A stretch of DNA of 64,000 bases from Verrucomicrobiales bacterium. GTDB lineage: Bacteria; Verrucomicrobiota; Verrucomicrobiia; Verrucomicrobiales; DEV007. The notes under the pieces were generated by a model. The model was not told the origin of the DNA and did no database searches. It saw nothing but the letters and a program-made list of their open reading frames with translations. The number at the start of each line of letters is the position of its first letter. Position 1 is the stretch's first letter. Shown in pieces: positions 44,550-53,397 of this stretch. A program made the translations under genes and the position numbers. The DNA lies in NCBI GenBank assembly GCA_029212615.1, contig JARGPJ010000005.1, positions 62,001 through 126,000 of the forward strand. Reading direction: 5' to 3'.

Positions 44550-46003
44550 GTGCCACAAAAAGTGGCGACCACTTTTTCATCATCCTGCGGGGGCAGCTCC
44601 AAATCACGATATTCCTCCCGCTCTTCATAGGGATTCAAGAGAGCTTCATTCAAGCGGTGAAAAAGAGAGTAGTCTCCCTGCATCGCCGCCTCAATCGCCG
44701 CTTCAACCTGATGATTCCGGGGAATAACAACCGGATTCGAGCGCCTCATTCTTTCCAGCCCCGAACCGCCATCCGCTACTAATTCCTGCCAGTCATCGAT
44801 CCAACCGCTCCAGTCAGGATCACCTTCGAAGGCGAAAGGCAGGTCGGCTGGATCTTTACTCTCTTGAAAGCGGGTCAGGCAGGTGAAGAAAACGGTGAAA
44901 TCCAGCTTCGATCCGGCAAGAAGTCCGAGCGTCCTTTCGATTAACGCCCTCGCATTCTCCGCGTCCCTTTCGATCCCCAGCTTGTCAGCAAAGCCGTCAA
45001 AATAGGCAGAGTTAAAAATACGTTCAAACTCGTGAATCTCTGCTTCCGCGATCTTCACTGCCTCGTCCCGATCCTCTGAAAACAGAGGCAGCAGCGTTTC
45101 CGCAAGGCGGGCCAGATTCCAGCTTCCGGCCACCGGTTGATTTATCCACGCGTAGCGCCCCTGACGATCGATTGAGCTGAACACCGTTTCCGGATGGAAA
45201 GTATCCATGAAAGCACAGGGACCGAAATCAATCGTCTCTCCTGAAACACTCATGTTATCCGTGTTCATGACACCGTGAATAAACCCGAGCTGCATCCATC
45301 GGGCGATGAGAGAAGCCTGGCGCTTAATCACTTCCCTGAGGAGCGCCGGATAAGGATTTTCTTCTCCCGCAACCTCCGGATAGTGACGTTCAATCACGAA
45401 ATCCGCCAAAGTCTTCAATGCCTCCACATCCTCACGGGCGTAGAAAAACTGAAAGGTCCCCACCCTGACATGACTTGACGCGACCCTCGTCAGGACCGCG
45501 CCCGGAAGGCTTTCCTCACGATAAACCAACTCGCCCGTTGAGACCGCTGCGAGAGCCCTCGTTGTAGGAACCCCTAGAGCAACCATCGCTTCACTGACAA
45601 GATATTCCCGTAAAACCGGGCCGAGGGGCGCTTTTCCATCCCCGCCCCGAGAGTAGGGCGTCCGCCCCGCTCCTTTTAGCTGAAGGTCCCGCAGACTCCC
45701 GTCCTCATGCCGAAGCTCCCCCAGAAGAATGGCGCGCCCATCTCCAAGTTGCGGAACCCATCCACCGAACTGATGCCCCGCGTATGCCTGCGCAACAGGT
45801 TCAGCCCCTTCCGGCACCCCATTGCCTGACAACATGCCAAGACCATCTTCTGATTCCAACGAGCCGGGATCAATGCCAAGTGCTGAAGCAAGCGGACCGT
45901 TGATCTTGATAATCTCCGGCCGGGGAACTTTTGCAGGAGTGACCGGCGAATAGAAACGCTCCGGTAACCGGGCGTAGTGATTTTCAAAAGAAGGCGAGGA
46001 CAT
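44546..46003 (-). CDS. selO: SelO family protein AMPylase
   Basis: SelO (YdiU/UPF0061) is a pseudokinase-fold enzyme that transfers AMP to protein hydroxyls. The 485-aa length fits. AGHQFGGWVPQLGDGRA, KGAGRTPYSRGGDGKAPLG, REYLVSEAM and HGVMNTDNMSVSGETIDFGPCAF carry the nucleotide- and metal-binding residues. The protein ends CGT; this third-from-last Cys (483) sits where eukaryotic SelO has selenocysteine. The ATG at 46003 is preferred over the track start. Confidence 0.93.
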   Translation of the reverse strand: MSSPSFENHYARLPERFYSPVTPAKVPRPEIIKINGPLASALGIDPGSLESEDGLGMLSGNGVPEGAEPVAQAYAGHQFGGWVPQLGDGRAILLGELRHEDGSLRDLQLKGAGRTPYSRGGDGKAPLGPVLREYLVSEAMVALGVPTTRALAAVSTGELVYREESLPGAVLTRVASSHVRVGTFQFFYAREDVEALKTLADFVIERHYPEVAGEENPYPALLREVIKRQASLIARWMQLGFIHGVMNTDNMSVSGETIDFGPCAFMDTFHPETVFSSIDRQGRYAWINQPVAGSWNLARLAETLLPLFSEDRDEAVKIAEAEIHEFERIFNSAYFDGFADKLGIERDAENARALIERTLGLLAGSKLDFTVFFTCLTRFQESKDPADLPFAFEGDPDWSGWIDDWQELVADGGSGLERMRRSNPVVIPRNHQVEAAIEAAMQGDYSLFHRLNEALLNPYEEREEYRDLELPPQDDEKVVATFCGT

Positions 46004-46067
46004 GGGCTCTGATCCTCCGCGCCGCACCACCCTTCGTCAACCACACCGCTCGAGTCACTCCGCTAAA

Positions 46068-47480
46068 TCAGGGACTCTTTCTCTTGTAGGTGGGATCACC
46101 CGCATCTTTCGGCATCTCCGCGTTCCAATCGAACAGCGCTTTTTTCAAACGTGCCACAACCTCCGGATGCTCAGCCGCAAGATTATGGGCTTCAGAAACG
46201 TCAGTAGTGAGATCGAAGAGTTGCGGTTCACTTTCATCATAGTTGATGAGAAACTTCCACTTCCCCGCGCGAACTGCGAGATCAGGATTGTCTTCGTCAC
46301 CCCACCGCTGAAATCCGGGGCGATCAGGTGGACGTCGAAAAAAGATGGGGGCCTGACGACCCTCTTCTGTCTTTCCAAGGATGGTATCCACCACATTCTC
46401 CCCGTCGAGCTGATGGCCTTCCGGCACCTCTACACCGGCAAGCGCATAAAGCGAACGGTTGATATCGATTGCGGAAAAAATCGCCGTCTCGTTCACCCCA
46501 CCGGCGGAGCTCTCCTCTATCAGGCCCGGTCCCCACACGATCAGTGGAGAACGAATCCCGCCTTCATAGGTCCAGGTTTTACTTCCGCGCAAAGGATCGG
46601 AGTTTCCCACTTCATACTCGTGACCATTGTCTGAACAAAGAACGATGAGGGTGTTCTCCCGCAGCGTCGGATCTTCATGAATCCGGTCAAAAAGCGGAGC
46701 AAGTTGCTCATCCATGGTATCAAGTACACCGTAGTAGAGCGAACTCCTGTCATCCCCCCAACGATCCAGAGGAGGAAACCAGGGGCCATGCACATCGTCA
46801 GGCCAGACGTTGACAAAGAAAGGCTGATCCTTCTCTGCCGCCTTATCGATGAAGGCAAGAGCCGCGCCGACGAACCCCTGTGTGATCTCAGAACGCTGCA
46901 TCCAGATAACAGGATCCCCGAGGATGGTCGCCTTCTCCCAGATTCGACCGGGTTCCGGAGAATCCGGAGTCATCGTGAGAGGAAGCAACTTTGCTCCCAT
47001 TCCTTCGAAATTCGTCAGGCTGGTATCGAACCCGTACTGGGTGATCTCAGGCGCATTAGTCACGTCCCGCTGCCCCCCCATGTGCCATTTCCCGAAATGG
47101 CCCGTTGCGTATCCGGACTTCTGAAGCTCCCTGGCCAGGACCGGTGCCTTGGGGTCCAGCCACTGTGCCAATCCGCGCTGCCTGTTGTCCTTTCGATTAT
47201 TGAGATATGAAGTGATTCTCCAGCGCTGCGGGTACTGCCCTGTCGTCAAGGCCGTCCTTGATGGCGAACAAATCGGCGAGTTCACATAGAAATTCGTGAA
47301 CTTGATCCCTTCCGAAGCAAGGCGGTCGATATGTTCCGTCTCGACACGTGTACCCCCGAAAGCAGATAAGTCAGAGTAACCCATATCATCGATGAAAACC
47401 GTGATAATGTTAGGACGATCAGCCGCCGCGAGCATTGAGAAGAGGCAGGGAAGCAGTAGACACAGAAACTTTATTTTCAT
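46068..47480 (-). CDS. Exported sulfatase of the galactose cassette
   Basis: A 470-aa type I sulfatase with a signal peptide to about residue 20, RPNIITVFIDDMG, CSPSR (formylglycine at Cys71), GQYPQRWR, GKWHMGG and LCSDNGHE. It is the last gene behind galK, galM and the symporter, with only 24 bp between it and the symporter. This context suggests a galactose-sulfate substrate such as a sulfated galactan, which sequence alone cannot confirm. Confidence 0.93.
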   Translation of the reverse strand: MKIKFLCLLLPCLFSMLAAADRPNIITVFIDDMGYSDLSAFGGTRVETEHIDRLASEGIKFTNFYVNSPICSPSRTALTTGQYPQRWRITSYLNNRKDNRQRGLAQWLDPKAPVLARELQKSGYATGHFGKWHMGGQRDVTNAPEITQYGFDTSLTNFEGMGAKLLPLTMTPDSPEPGRIWEKATILGDPVIWMQRSEITQGFVGAALAFIDKAAEKDQPFFVNVWPDDVHGPWFPPLDRWGDDRSSLYYGVLDTMDEQLAPLFDRIHEDPTLRENTLIVLCSDNGHEYEVGNSDPLRGSKTWTYEGGIRSPLIVWGPGLIEESSAGGVNETAIFSAIDINRSLYALAGVEVPEGHQLDGENVVDTILGKTEEGRQAPIFFRRPPDRPGFQRWGDEDNPDLAVRAGKWKFLINYDESEPQLFDLTTDVSEAHNLAAEHPEVVARLKKALFDWNAEMPKDAGDPTYKRKSP

Positions 47481-47504
47481 GATAGAACCAGGATAGAAAA
47501 AGAA

Positions 47505-49139
47505 TCACCCCTTAGCGAGAAGCAGATAGATAACGAGAACCGTCACGATGAGAATTCCGCCCACAATCGGCGCGGGTTTCCAGGGAGTGAGGTCGACAAC
47601 TTGCGCGTCCGCCTGCACGTAGCGGGTCGTCCGTCTCAATTTCATCCCGAGAGCAAGTTGCAGAAGGACGAGACCAATGAAGACGGCGCCCATGAAATGA
47701 TAACCTGAACCGAAGACGCTTCCGATCACATCACCACCGAGGAAAGTCCCCCACATCATGATCGCCAACCCTACCAGAATCGTGATAAAGGCGGAATGCC
47801 CGTCGACGCGTTTATTAAACATGCCCACGAGAATAACTGACAGCAACGGAATGAAATAAACGCCGTTCAACTTTTGAAAATAGCCAAAGATCCCCTCCTG
47901 CCCGAGAAAGATCACCGGTGCTCCAATCGCGGCACAGACAGCGACGATGGCACTGCAAAGTCGTCCTGATTTCACAACCTCTTCAGAGGTAGCTGTCTTA
48001 TTAATGACCTTCTTGTAAACCCCGAGTGAAAACAATGTCGCACTGGAGTTGAGAACCGAATTAAAAGTGGAAAGGATCGATCCGACAACCACGGCCGCAA
48101 AGAATCCAGTGAGTGCACCGGGAAGGACAAATCGAACCAGCGTTCCATAAACTCGTGCCCCCTCGCGCTCTCCATCAGCATTCATCAGTGCCTCGTTGAA
48201 CTCCGGATTCTGGCTCGCGATGTGAAGAGCAACGATGCCGGGCAGGACGAGGATGATCGGGGCAAGAATCTTAAAGAAAGCAGCAAGAAGGACCCCCTTC
48301 TGCCCTTCGGCGAGATTCTTCGCGCCAAAGGTACGCTGGATAATCTGCTGGTTCGTGCACCAGTAGAAAAAATTCAGAATGAGAACACCGGTAAACAACG
48401 TGGGCCAATGAACATCCTCCCCCGCTTTCCCCAGAGAGACAAAGGCATCGGGATTCTCCACCTTAATCTCTTTAAACACCGACGAAATTGACTGCCCGTC
48501 ACTGGCGGCAAATTGAATAGAGAACCAGGTGATCATCAAACCGCCGATAAGAAGACCCAGACCATTGAAGGTGTCTGAAACGGCCACCGCGCGAAGCCCG
48601 CCGAAAATTGCATAGGCGGATCCGACCAGCGCAATGAAGGCCACTACTACCCAAATCGTAGCGGTGTCACTCAGCCCGAGCAGCTCCGGCAAATTCAACA
48701 TATAGGCGAGGGCACTTGCTCCGCTGAAAAGCACGAAAGGCAGGAGAATCAGCATATAGGCAATGATGAAAATGCCTGTCGTCAGGGCCCGGACTTTTGC
48801 GTCATAACGCTCCTCCAGGAACTGAGGAATGGTCGCAATGCCGGACTTCAGATAACGGGGCAGAAAGAAGAGAGCCAGGACAACCAGAGAGCAACCGGCG
48901 ATCACCTCCCAAGCCATTACCGAAAGACCTTCCGCGAAGGAACCGGCATTCAAGCCGACAAGCTGTTCAGTGGAGAGATTGGTGAGGAGAAGGGAACCGG
49001 CAATCACGACACCGGTAAGACTCCTGCCCGCGAGGAAGAACCCTTCCTCCGTGCTTGTCGATTTACCGCGTGTAATCAGCCAGGTCAGGACCGCCACGAG
49101 AGCGGTGAAAAGAACAAAGGTAGTGAGCGTCAGGATCAT
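47505..49139 (-). CDS. Sodium:solute symporter (SSS family)
   Basis: A 544-aa integral membrane protein with about 14 hydrophobic segments. The SSS/SLC5 pattern is visible in LTNLSTEQLVGLNAG, YAIFGGLRAVAVSDTFNG, the NFFYWCTNQQIIQRTF segment typical of sugar (SGLT-like) members, and the long segment with FNSVLNSSATLF. It probably imports galactose or a related sugar with sodium. It sits in the middle of the gal cassette, 23 bp after galM. Confidence 0.9.
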   Translation of the reverse strand: MILTLTTFVLFTALVAVLTWLITRGKSTSTEEGFFLAGRSLTGVVIAGSLLLTNLSTEQLVGLNAGSFAEGLSVMAWEVIAGCSLVVLALFFLPRYLKSGIATIPQFLEERYDAKVRALTTGIFIIAYMLILLPFVLFSGASALAYMLNLPELLGLSDTATIWVVVAFIALVGSAYAIFGGLRAVAVSDTFNGLGLLIGGLMITWFSIQFAASDGQSISSVFKEIKVENPDAFVSLGKAGEDVHWPTLFTGVLILNFFYWCTNQQIIQRTFGAKNLAEGQKGVLLAAFFKILAPIILVLPGIVALHIASQNPEFNEALMNADGEREGARVYGTLVRFVLPGALTGFFAAVVVGSILSTFNSVLNSSATLFSLGVYKKVINKTATSEEVVKSGRLCSAIVAVCAAIGAPVIFLGQEGIFGYFQKLNGVYFIPLLSVILVGMFNKRVDGHSAFITILVGLAIMMWGTFLGGDVIGSVFGSGYHFMGAVFIGLVLLQLALGMKLRRTTRYVQADAQVVDLTPWKPAPIVGGILIVTVLVIYLLLAKG

Positions 49140-49162
49140 GGGGATTTTTCAGAAAGGTGAAT

Positions 49163-50311
49163 TCACTCAGCCGAGAAGGCGTGGACCATTTTATGATAAT
49201 AGACATCACCGGGACGGAGCACTGATGAGGGTGCTTTCGGATTGTTCGGAGCGTCCGGAAAATTCTCCGTCTCGAGGCAGAGGGCGGTGCGGTAGGCATA
49301 GGCAACGCCGCCTTTTCCGGTCGCCGTTCCATCCAGAAAATTGCCACCATAGAACTGGACCGCAGGCTGGTTCGTCGAAAGAGTCATGACACGACCTGTC
49401 TCCGGATCCCTGACCCGTGCCGCCTCGTGCAGTTCACTGCCCTTCTCTGCATCAAGGACCCAGGCGTGATCGTAACCTCCCCCGAATTTGAGCGATTCGT
49501 AATCTTCGTCAACCCGTTCTCCGATCAAATGGGACGTCGTGAAATCCATCGGCGTTCCTTTGACAGGCTTCAGGACCCCTGTCGGAATCAATCCCGCATC
49601 AGTGGGAAGGTAGTTTCCCGCGAACAAAGTGAGCTCATGGTCATTGATTGAGGTGTTAGGGTCACCACTCAGATTCCAGTAACTGTGATGGACAATATTA
49701 AGAACCGTCGGGGCATCGGTAGTCGCACTGGCTTCCCACACGAGTTCATTGGCATCCGTCAGAGTATACGTCACTTCCACCACCAGATTCCCCGGGTATC
49801 CCTCTTCACCATCAGCACTGTGATAAGTCAGCTTAACCCCACGGGAGTCTTCCTCCTCAAAGCTTTCGCCGGACCAGAGAACTTTATCAAAACCTTTGAG
49901 TCCACCATGCAAGTGGCACGGAATGCCACCGGGATCATTGTTTGTCGCGAGGGTGTATTCCTTTCCTTCCAGCGTGAATTTTCCATTCGCGACCCGATTC
50001 CCGAAACGTCCCACCGTCGATCCGAAATATGACGTATTCGTCAGCCATCCCTCCAGCGAGTCATAGCCGTGGGTGACATCAGCAAATTTCCCGTCACGAT
50101 CCGGAACCGTGATGGAATCAAGGATAGCCCCGTATTCCGTAACCTTCGCCATCATCCCGTTCGCATTGGTGAGCGTATAAAGTGATACCTCCTCACCATC
50201 CGGCATCTTCCCGTGAAGGGATTCAACAACCGTCGACGCAGAGTCGGCATTTTCACAGGAACTAAGGGCACACATCACAACAAAAACAGGGATTAAGACA
50301 AGGGTTCTCAT
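49163..50311 (-). CDS. galM: Aldose 1-epimerase, lipoprotein
   Basis: GalM interconverts alpha and beta anomers of galactose and glucose so that galactokinase can act. Here the 382-aa protein starts with a lipoprotein-like signal (VMCALSSCEN, Cys at about 19), so it is probably anchored outside the cytoplasm. FGSTVGRFGNRVANG, HLHGGLKGFDKVLW, VHHSYWNLSG and YDHAWVLD hold the conserved His and acidic positions. It lies 24 bp after galK. Confidence 0.93.
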   Translation of the reverse strand: MRTLVLIPVFVVMCALSSCENADSASTVVESLHGKMPDGEEVSLYTLTNANGMMAKVTEYGAILDSITVPDRDGKFADVTHGYDSLEGWLTNTSYFGSTVGRFGNRVANGKFTLEGKEYTLATNNDPGGIPCHLHGGLKGFDKVLWSGESFEEEDSRGVKLTYHSADGEEGYPGNLVVEVTYTLTDANELVWEASATTDAPTVLNIVHHSYWNLSGDPNTSINDHELTLFAGNYLPTDAGLIPTGVLKPVKGTPMDFTTSHLIGERVDEDYESLKFGGGYDHAWVLDAEKGSELHEAARVRDPETGRVMTLSTNQPAVQFYGGNFLDGTATGKGGVAYAYRTALCLETENFPDAPNNPKAPSSVLRPGDVYYHKMVHAFSAE

Positions 50312-50335
50312 AAGGTTTAGTTAAAAATTGATGAT

Positions 50336-51481
50336 TTACAACGCATGAACTCCGGCACCATCAACGGCGGATGTTATGAAACTATCGGGCGAACGGCCAA
50401 ACTTTTCCTCAAAGGATTTTTTCTGCCTTTCACAGAAAGCCCCGGCCGAGTCACGGGCGACAAAAGTCACCGTCGAGCCACCGAAACCGCCGCCGGTCAT
50501 GCGCGACCCCACGACACCGAACTCTTCCGGCAAGTCGTAGGCGGAGGCCACGAGGTAGTCGAGTTCGGGACAACTCACTTCATAGTCGAGCCGAAGAGAA
50601 TCGTGGCTCGCCCTCATGAGACGAGCGAGCGCTTCACGGTCTGAAGACTGTAGCGCCCCGGCGAACTGGTCGACCCGCTCAAATTCACTCACGGCATGAC
50701 GAGCCCGCCGCGATAGTTTCTCATCCAGTTCACCAATCCGCGTTTCAAGCCCCGCCTTTCGAAGCTCATCAAAAGAGTTCAGATCCAAACGACGAAGAAT
50801 CTCGTCACAATCCTCGCGGCGTCGCTTGTATTCACCATCCCCCAGAGCGTGCTTTACCCTGGTATCAGTCGTGACAATAGCGAGTTCGGGTGGGAGCGGG
50901 ATCTGGCGGGTCGAAAGATCTGCGCAATTCAGGAGAAGGGCATGTCCCTTTTTCCCGGCACCCACCGCGAGCTGGTCCATGATTCCGCAGGGAACCCCGG
51001 CAAACTCATGTTCCGCCCGCTGGCAAAGGAGCGCACGATCGACCACATCCTGTTCGACTCCTGAAAGCGCTTCAACAACCAGGGCGATCGCTGTCTCCAG
51101 GGCAGCACTTGAACTGAGCCCCGCCCCCGTCGGCAAATCAGAAGAGATAGTGGCTTTGAAAGCAGGGATCTGAATGCCGGCATCCCGGTAGACCGAAAGC
51201 ACACCAATGACATAGTTCATCCACGACTCCGAAGGCTTCGTCCGTCTCTCGAGGCTTTTCAGATCGATCAAGGCAGGAGCCGTAAAGTCCATCCCCTCCG
51301 GCATGATCTCCACGACGCCGCTATTCGAAGGGGCCGCTTCGACGGTGAGATGTCGATTGATCGCGATCGGCATCACTTTTCCACCGAGATAATCAATGTG
51401 CTCGCCGATCAAATTAATACGTCCAGGCGCAATCACCCTGACCGGTGCTGATTCTCCATACTGTGATTCGAACGCTGACAT
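50336..51481 (-). CDS. galK: Galactokinase
   Basis: GalK phosphorylates alpha-D-galactose at C1 in the Leloir pathway (GHMP kinase family). The galactose-binding signature APGRINLIGEHIDYLGG, the ATP loop LPTGAGLSSSAALE and GSRMTGGGFGGSTV are intact. From the ATG at 51481 it is 381 aa, as expected; the track start is a TTG. GalT and GalE are not in the window. It heads the minus-strand gal cassette and faces the XylR-type regulator gene across 96 bp. Confidence 0.95.
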   Translation of the reverse strand: MSAFESQYGESAPVRVIAPGRINLIGEHIDYLGGKVMPIAINRHLTVEAAPSNSGVVEIMPEGMDFTAPALIDLKSLERRTKPSESWMNYVIGVLSVYRDAGIQIPAFKATISSDLPTGAGLSSSAALETAIALVVEALSGVEQDVVDRALLCQRAEHEFAGVPCGIMDQLAVGAGKKGHALLLNCADLSTRQIPLPPELAIVTTDTRVKHALGDGEYKRRREDCDEILRRLDLNSFDELRKAGLETRIGELDEKLSRRARHAVSEFERVDQFAGALQSSDREALARLMRASHDSLRLDYEVSCPELDYLVASAYDLPEEFGVVGSRMTGGGFGGSTVTFVARDSAGAFCERQKKSFEEKFGRSPDSFITSAVDGAGVHAL

Positions 51482-51549
51482 TGGGAGGGAGACTAGCGGC
51501 GTCCGGCGCAATCAGGCAACGAAATGCTATTGAGAAAGCGGGGCGTTGT

Positions 51550-51571
51550 TTGTAGAGATCGGACACTACAA
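51550..51571. promoter_or_regulatory. Candidate operator between galK and the regulator gene
   Basis: TTGTAG and CTACAA form a perfect 6-bp inverted repeat with a 10-bp spacer (about two helical turns end to end), 7 bp before the regulator's ATG and 69 bp from galK's. A dimeric regulator could bind here. It is not confirmed by a second copy. Confidence 0.35.
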
Positions 51572-51577
51572 GCCTTC

Positions 51578-52738
51578 ATGTCCACCCCTTCCCGCCGCCG
51601 CGTTGCACTCCTCGTCGAAACCTCCCTCGGTTCCGGCAGAGAGATTCTACGCGGTATTGGTCGATACGCCCGACATGCCGGAAACTGGCAACTTTTCCAT
51701 GCGGCAGGCGGGCTTGCTGATGCGATCCCCCACTGGATGAAGGACTGGAAGGGAGATGCCGTGATTGCCCGGATTCAGAATGCGGAGACACTCGAACAAC
51801 TCTCCAAACTCGATATCCCCGTGATCGACGTCCTCGGCGTTTGTGAAAATCAGTTCCCTCTCGTGCATGTCGACGACATCGCGATCGGGCATCTCGTGGG
51901 GCGTTATTTTGTGCAGCGAAACTACCAGCACTTCGGATTCTACGGGATCGCCGGAGAGAACTGGTCCGAGCGCCGGTGCAGCGCCTTTCGCGAGGAATGC
52001 GGAGAGGTAAAAACCTTCCACGAATTGAGTATTCCGCGCCGCCCGAAAGGAGAAGCCCCCGAACGATTCCAGCAAGTTCAGGAATGGGTGCGTCAACTGC
52101 CCAAACCGGCGGCGATCATGGTGTGCAGTGACCAGCGCGGCCTCGAACTACTCGAAGCCTGCCTTTCAGAAGACATCGCAGTACCGGAGGAAATCGCGGT
52201 TGTCGGCGTCGACAATGATGCCGCGCTCTGTGAAATCAGCGACCCACCCCTCAGCAGTGTGAGAGGTGGACACTTTAATGTCGGACTAGAAGCGGCCCGC
52301 AATATTGACCTTCTTCTCTCCGGAGAGAAGATGCCCGCAAAGTCAGTTCACATTCCCCCGAACGAATTAATCGAGCGGGAGTCTTCGGCGACCCACGCGA
52401 TTCTGGATCCCATTATCGCGCGGGGGGTTTCCTTCATCCGGCAGAATCTGGCCTCACCGATCACGAACGATCTGATCGCCCGGCATTGTGGAATCTCCCG
52501 AACTCTTTTTCAAAAAAGGTTCCGCGAAACAATGGGCCAATCGATTCGGGAATTCATTCTCGAGCGGAGAGTGGAGCGGGCACTCGTCCTGATCCGAACC
52601 AGTAATATCACCCTTGCCGATGTGGCCGAACGGAGCGGGTTTAAGCACCAGGAATACCTGGGCCAAATCATCAAAAAATCGACCGGGGAAACTCCCGGAC
52701 AAATCAGGCGTTCATCGCTCGAACCATCACCAGCCTGA
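51578..52738 (+). CDS. XylR-type transcriptional regulator (LacI-like domain plus AraC HTH)
   Basis: A 386-aa regulator. Residues about 1-275 are a LacI/periplasmic-binding-like sensor (RRVALLVETSLGSGREILRG, VVGVDNDAALCEISDPPLSSV) and the C-terminal 100 residues are an AraC-type double helix-turn-helix (FIRQNLASPITNDLIARHC, then SNITLADVAERSGF). This is the layout of E. coli XylR. The ATG at 51578 is preferred to the track start. Divergent placement suggests it controls galK-galM-symporter-sulfatase in response to a sugar. Confidence 0.9.
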   Translation: MSTPSRRRVALLVETSLGSGREILRGIGRYARHAGNWQLFHAAGGLADAIPHWMKDWKGDAVIARIQNAETLEQLSKLDIPVIDVLGVCENQFPLVHVDDIAIGHLVGRYFVQRNYQHFGFYGIAGENWSERRCSAFREECGEVKTFHELSIPRRPKGEAPERFQQVQEWVRQLPKPAAIMVCSDQRGLELLEACLSEDIAVPEEIAVVGVDNDAALCEISDPPLSSVRGGHFNVGLEAARNIDLLLSGEKMPAKSVHIPPNELIERESSATHAILDPIIARGVSFIRQNLASPITNDLIARHCGISRTLFQKRFRETMGQSIREFILERRVERALVLIRTSNITLADVAERSGFKHQEYLGQIIKKSTGETPGQIRRSSLEPSPA

Positions 52739-52748
52739 AGTGCGACCC

Positions 52749-53279
52749 TTATGTGTCTTCGTAGGAAGGAAAAAGATCCAGCACCTTTTCTGAAACTCCC
52801 TCGACCGTCGCAAAGTCTTCCGTCGCATCAGCTGAAGTCACCGGCGAAGCAGCCCGGAAGATTCCGGAAACTCCAATCGTGACCAGTCCGACGAGAATGG
52901 AAAAATAGCTGAAGGTAAGGACGCTTACCACGAGAAGAATCATCCCCACACCGAAAAGCGACCAGGTCAACGCCACGGCCACCGAATGGTTTTCGTAATG
53001 CTTTCGGCAAAGCCCGATCTCAATCTCTGGACGCTTTCCGAACCAGGTCAGCGGATTTCGTGGATTTCGCAGCGAAACAACGATCTGATTGGTTGCCGGT
53101 CGACCGCTTTTCAGGCAGATATCAGTGGGAAGATCCGGGTAATTTTCCACGATTAATGAATTGCCTGATCTTGATACAACCGGACCGGCAGTGTGAGGAA
53201 ACTCTTCACTTTCCGGAGGCACAGGTTCAATCACAGGAACAGTTCGTGGGCGGGAGACGGCGGCGGCTCGTGAACTCAT
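52749..53279 (-). CDS. Hypothetical protein with two membrane segments
   Basis: A 176-aa protein. The N-terminal half is soluble and contains a Cys-containing segment (LPTDICLKSGRP, then IGLCRKHY) that resembles short Cys-pair modules in uncharacterised planctomycete and verrucomicrobial proteins. Two adjacent hydrophobic helices follow (about 105-150) and an acidic tail. I do not recognise a family. It diverges from the ECF sigma gene across 118 bp. Confidence 0.65.
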   Translation of the reverse strand: MSSRAAAVSRPRTVPVIEPVPPESEEFPHTAGPVVSRSGNSLIVENYPDLPTDICLKSGRPATNQIVVSLRNPRNPLTWFGKRPEIEIGLCRKHYENHSVAVALTWSLFGVGMILLVVSVLTFSYFSILVGLVTIGVSGIFRAASPVTSADATEDFATVEGVSEKVLDLFPSYEDT

Positions 53280-53397
53280 ATCGTTTTACAAATCGACGCA
53301 TCAGCTGTGCCAAGAGAGATCACTAAACAAATATCTTCGCGTAGAAAAAATTCCCTTTTTCTGTCCAAATTTAGAACTGCCGGACCTTAAGCTGTTG

